Positions 5,618 to 8,497 of a stretch of 8,497 nucleotides of DNA are shown here, in pieces. This stretch comes from CAYRML01 sp050942825 (GTDB lineage Bacteria > Bacillota > Dehalobacteriia > UBA4068). The stretch is from positions 1-8,497 of the forward strand of contig JBMNOA010000054.1 of the NCBI GenBank assembly GCA_050942825.1, read 5' to 3'. Positions within the stretch are counted from its first letter, which is position 1. The number at the start of each line of letters is the position of its first letter. The notes under the pieces were generated by a model, which was not told the origin of the DNA, did no database searches, and saw only the letters and a list, made by a program, of their open reading frames with translations. A program made the position numbers and the translations under genes.

Positions 5618-7614
5618 TTGTTAAGTTCAAAAAGAAAATAGGTATTATCATCATAACCTTTATTAGACAAAACCATATCATAACCTGCTTTTGATAGTTC
5701 TTGCTTTGATTTTATATTTGTCACTAGTATATAATCAATTTTATACTTTTGAAACAAAGACTGTATTCGATAAAATGAAACATCCTTTTTTCCATCGCAG
5801 AAATCATTTAGTAAAATCTCATTATGTATTTTCAAATTTCCAAATCCACCTCTACTATGAATTTGTATACGATTTGATACAACATTGAATGCTGTATCAG
5901 GTATTTTCACATTATCATATGGAACAACATTTGAAATATATAATCGATAGTTTCCATAAGGTAATGAATCAAAATAATTACCAACTCGTACTGTAATATC
6001 CGGAGCCATAGAAGTATTAAAATCGAGAACTCTACTAAAATCATACCCTTTCTTTGTCATACCAGATCCCAAAAAATCTTGTTGCTTTATAGAATTCATG
6101 TTTAATCCAATAATCAATAAAATAGCTGTTACAGTTGCTAAACTATAAATACCACAAATGATATTATAATATTTTTTAAAGCATTGAACTACTTGAACTA
6201 AGCAAATACCAAATATAAAAAGAATCATATATTGCATCGAGGAATAAACTCTTAATACAACAAAGAAAACATTCATAGATGAATAATAAACTAATTCTTT
6301 AAAATACATACTTCTAATTAATAAATAGAGTAGTAATATAAATAGAGGAAAATACAATTTATAACGATTTTTTTTATAAAAAAATATACTAATAATGCAA
6401 GGAACAAAACCGTATAAATACAATATGTCTTGACTATAATAAGCTATTATCCATTTATCGACTTCAAGAATCGCACTTGCAAACTTATCCTTTAAATCGC
6501 CAAATTGAAAATAATCCAGTCCTTTTGTTCCGAATAAAAACATTATATATAATATAAAACTGATAACGACTATTATCAATTGTTTACGATTTTTTTCTTT
6601 GAATGCTATGTACAGTAAATCTATCAATTTTGTTCCTAAAATAATAACGATGAATAACGTAATAATGGGCAAAGCAACAGTCGAAAAAGAAAATAAATAT
6701 AAAATTATAAAACCCATACAAATGATTTTTTTCCATTCCATCTTTTTTAATAATGGCCAACTAAAAATCATCAATAATGGAAAGGATAAACTCCTTACCA
6801 CACTGCCTCCATAAAACATTGCTGTTTGAAATTGCCATAAATCATAAGATCGAATATGAATATTTGTTAATCCATACATTAAATACCCCTGTGAAATAAG
6901 AAAGAAAAAAAATGGAACAATTGCATATTGTGAAAGATCTTTTCTAATAAGAAATTTTGCAGCTTCTTTATAAACAACGCAAAACATAATATAATTATGG
7001 AATGACATTGTAAGCCGTGTAAAAAACGTTACACGAATATGAAAAAGAGAGGAAAAATAAGCGTAACTAACTTCGTACGTATTTAAGATACGATCTAAAC
7101 CAATAGTTGGATTTTTAAGTAATGAACCATTAAAATAATTTTCATTTTCCAACGCCGGTGTACCAATGGAATTAACCATTTTCCCGAGATAAAATCCGTC
7201 ATCATAATTCATAAAATAATAAGGTAGTTGATTCGAGATAGCAAATGCAGTAAATAATATCACAAAGATGATAAGTATCCAATTTTCTTTAATACAGAGT
7301 TTACATACTGATTTAAAATGATATATCACATACGTATATTTTTCTATGATAAAATCATGCCTAATAATAACTAACGAAATAATCACAATCAAAAACAAAA
7401 TACTTTGTGCTAGAAAATAAATGGACCAACTTATATGTAAAATTTGACATGGAAATACAATTAGAAAACAAAGAACAAAAGTAAAAACAAATCCTATAAT
7501 CACCCGTTTTCCAGCATCTTTTTCATAACCAAAAAAATCTAGAAGGACATCTCCTAGAAAATAATAGAAATTAAACATGAAAAACCAAAATACCAATGAT
7601 AGTAGCCAATACAT
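5614..7614 (-). CDS. Polytopic membrane protein, possible GT-C-like glycosyltransferase
   Basis: A 666-residue integral membrane protein with roughly 11 to 13 hydrophobic helices. The first four are near residues 3-20, 37-57, 63-84 and 112-128, and the last near 485-505. A non-membrane C-terminal domain of about 160 residues follows, ending with YILVTNIKSKQEL and a short aromatic tail. The first large loop after helix 4 carries NYDDGFYLGK with Asp138-Asp139. GT-C glycosyltransferases that use lipid-phosphate sugars often place acidic catalytic residues in just such a loop, so that activity is an inference; DUF6077-type proteins are another candidate family. It follows a lipid-phosphate-sugar synthase-like gene and its small membrane partner, which suits a transferase adding side sugars outside the cell. 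AAAGGG precedes the ATG, 14 nt after the previous stop. The DNA looks AT-richer than the rml genes. Confidence 0.8.
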   Translation of the reverse strand: MYWLLSLVFWFFMFNFYYFLGDVLLDFFGYEKDAGKRVIIGFVFTFVLCFLIVFPCQILHISWSIYFLAQSILFLIVIISLVIIRHDFIIEKYTYVIYHFKSVCKLCIKENWILIIFVILFTAFAISNQLPYYFMNYDDGFYLGKMVNSIGTPALENENYFNGSLLKNPTIGLDRILNTYEVSYAYFSSLFHIRVTFFTRLTMSFHNYIMFCVVYKEAAKFLIRKDLSQYAIVPFFFFLISQGYLMYGLTNIHIRSYDLWQFQTAMFYGGSVVRSLSFPLLMIFSWPLLKKMEWKKIICMGFIILYLFSFSTVALPIITLFIVIILGTKLIDLLYIAFKEKNRKQLIIVVISFILYIMFLFGTKGLDYFQFGDLKDKFASAILEVDKWIIAYYSQDILYLYGFVPCIISIFFYKKNRYKLYFPLFILLLYLLIRSMYFKELVYYSSMNVFFVVLRVYSSMQYMILFIFGICLVQVVQCFKKYYNIICGIYSLATVTAILLIIGLNMNSIKQQDFLGSGMTKKGYDFSRVLDFNTSMAPDITVRVGNYFDSLPYGNYRLYISNVVPYDNVKIPDTAFNVVSNRIQIHSRGGFGNLKIHNEILLNDFCDGKKDVSFYRIQSLFQKYKIDYILVTNIKSKQELSKAGYDMVLSNKGYDDNTYFLFELNK

Positions 7615-7628
7615 ATAAATCCCTTTCT

Positions 7629-7976
7629 CTACTTCTTTTCTTGTTCGTCCAAATATTCTTTGATACTTAACTTCTGGATCAATTCTTTATTCTTATCTTG
7701 TACTTTGGATAATTCACTGGATTGTGAAAATGTGATGATATATAGAAAGAAAATAAATAAAGAAAAGATAAAGTTACTTGCACTCATGAATCCCAGTTTA
7801 TTGGATGCCCATAGGGCAAGGCCTGGAAATACGCTAAGAATCAATAATAAAATGGACCATAAAATCCATACAATGGATTGACTGATATTTAATCCTTGTT
7901 TGCGAATCTTATGAATCACAAAAATAAAGGTCAAGATACTAGCACAGATAAACACAAATTGTAAACGTAATGACAT
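7629..7976 (-). CDS. Small three-helix membrane protein, DUF2304-like
   Basis: A 115-residue protein with hydrophobic helices near residues 5-22, 33-51 and 67-84, a FPGLALWASNKLG segment after helix 2, and a charged tail (86-115) likely to form a cytoplasmic helix or coiled coil. This matches the DUF2304 family, whose members usually sit directly after a DPM1-like GT2 gene, as here. In the group A streptococcal carbohydrate locus a small membrane protein (GacJ) stimulates its neighbouring lipid-phosphate-sugar synthase (GacI); an equivalent partner role is inferred. The ATG lies 2 nt after the synthase stop, with AAAGAGG inside the synthase's last codons, so the pair is coupled. Confidence 0.85.
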   Translation of the reverse strand: MSLRLQFVFICASILTFIFVIHKIRKQGLNISQSIVWILWSILLLILSVFPGLALWASNKLGFMSASNFIFSLFIFFLYIITFSQSSELSKVQDKNKELIQKLSIKEYLDEQEKK

Positions 7977-7978
7977 AC

Positions 7979-8497
7979 TTACCTCTTTCGAAATGGTTGA
8001 ATAAAGAAAATGGAAACCAACATACGGCTCATATACTTAATCGTATTGCTCAGATTTAAATAGGACTCGCCAAACTCTCTCTCACTCATTTGGACTTGGA
8101 CTTCTTTCACTTTACAATGTTTCTTCAACATATACACCAATGTATCTGGTTCTGGTGGATTATTCATATCCAAGGCATATTCTTTAATGCAGGTTTTATC
8201 ATAGGCACGAAAACCACTGGTTGGATCTTTGATTGTCTTTCCTGTGGTTAGTTTAATAGCACCAGCAATCAATCTTGAACCGGCCATACGTGCGGTCCAA
8301 GGCTTTTTTTCCGTCACAAACCGCGATCCAATCACAATTTGATTTCCTTTTTCAATTTCCTCAACTAAAACTGGAATATATGTAGCTGAATGTTGCCCAT
8401 CCCCGTCAAATTGAATGGCAACATCATAGTTTTGTTCCATCGCTAATTTAAAGCCTGTCTGGACTGCTCCAAACAAACCCAAGTTACAAAACCCATC
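7979..8497 (-). CDS. DPM1-like GT2 glycosyltransferase, C-terminal part (cut by window edge)
   Basis: The last 172 residues of a family 2 glycosyltransferase of the dolichyl-phosphate-mannose-synthase type. The frame stays open to the window edge, where it reads DGFCNLGLFGAVQTGF. The missing part should be about 60 residues with the PAYNE-type N-terminal motif. The fragment carries the metal-binding DGDGQH (residues 31-36 of the fragment), IGSRF (56-60) and DPTSGFRAY (91-99), all typical of enzymes that make polyprenyl-phosphate-linked sugars at the inner membrane face. No C-terminal membrane domain is present; the protein ends soon after a short hydrophobic stretch (IKYMSRMLVSIFFIQPF). The downstream small membrane protein is probably its partner. 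The sugar cannot be told from the sequence. A TTG at 8482 is internal, not the start. Confidence 0.92.
   Translation of the reverse strand, partial: DGFCNLGLFGAVQTGFKLAMEQNYDVAIQFDGDGQHSATYIPVLVEEIEKGNQIVIGSRFVTEKKPWTARMAGSRLIAGAIKLTTGKTIKDPTSGFRAYDKTCIKEYALDMNNPPEPDTLVYMLKKHCKVKEVQVQMSEREFGESYLNLSNTIKYMSRMLVSIFFIQPFRKR

Noticed and set aside
5691..7881. Several short plus-strand frames antisense to the membrane protein genes (5691-5888, 6599-6814, 7660-7881)
   Set aside because: They mirror AT-rich membrane coding sequence, lack ribosome binding sites and show no recognisable motif.
8480..8482. TTG as the start of the right-edge glycosyltransferase
   Set aside because: The frame stays open upstream to the window edge with family-typical residues (NLG before the GAVQTG motif), so the gene is simply truncated by the window.

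Overview
The window is AT-rich and every gene reads leftward on the minus strand. Gene content, Gram-positive-style Shine-Dalgarno sites (GGAGG-type) and the gene order rmlA-rmlC-rmlB-rmlD point to a low-GC Firmicute (Bacillota). I cannot name a genus with confidence. The locus is part of a cell-surface polysaccharide cluster, and it is cut at both ends by the window.

In transcription order (right to left), the first block (8497 to about 4466) holds four tightly packed genes. They are the end of a dolichyl-phosphate-mannose-synthase-like GT2 glycosyltransferase, a small three-helix DUF2304-type membrane protein, a 666-residue polytopic membrane protein with a DD motif in its first large loop, and a MerR-type regulator fused to a SAM-dependent methyltransferase. 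The first three resemble a three-component side-chain glycosylation module. In such a module an undecaprenyl-phosphate-sugar synthase and its small membrane partner supply a GT-C-like transferase acting outside the membrane.

The second block (4408 to 1001) is a complete dTDP-L-rhamnose operon, rmlACBD, with 1-nt stop/start overlaps (TAATG) or a stop codon fused to the next Shine-Dalgarno. Between the MerR-methyltransferase gene and rmlA lies a 57-bp gap. It contains a TTGACC -35 and a TATTAT -10 separated by 19 bp, with a perfect 10+1+10 bp palindrome between them. This is the classical overlong-spacer promoter that MerR-family activators remodel, so the fusion protein is the obvious candidate activator of rhamnose-precursor synthesis. 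This is the most interesting possibility in the window.

After rmlD there is an intrinsic terminator, overlapped at its upstream edge by a candidate promoter for the third block. That block holds a GT2 glycosyltransferase (probable TTG start) and the first 40 codons of a second GT2 enzyme at the left edge. Taken together, the genes make dTDP-rhamnose, transfer sugars to a growing polymer, and probably add lipid-carrier-donated side sugars. I saw no tRNA, rRNA, CRISPR array or insertion sequence. No stretch longer than 300 bases lacks a gene.
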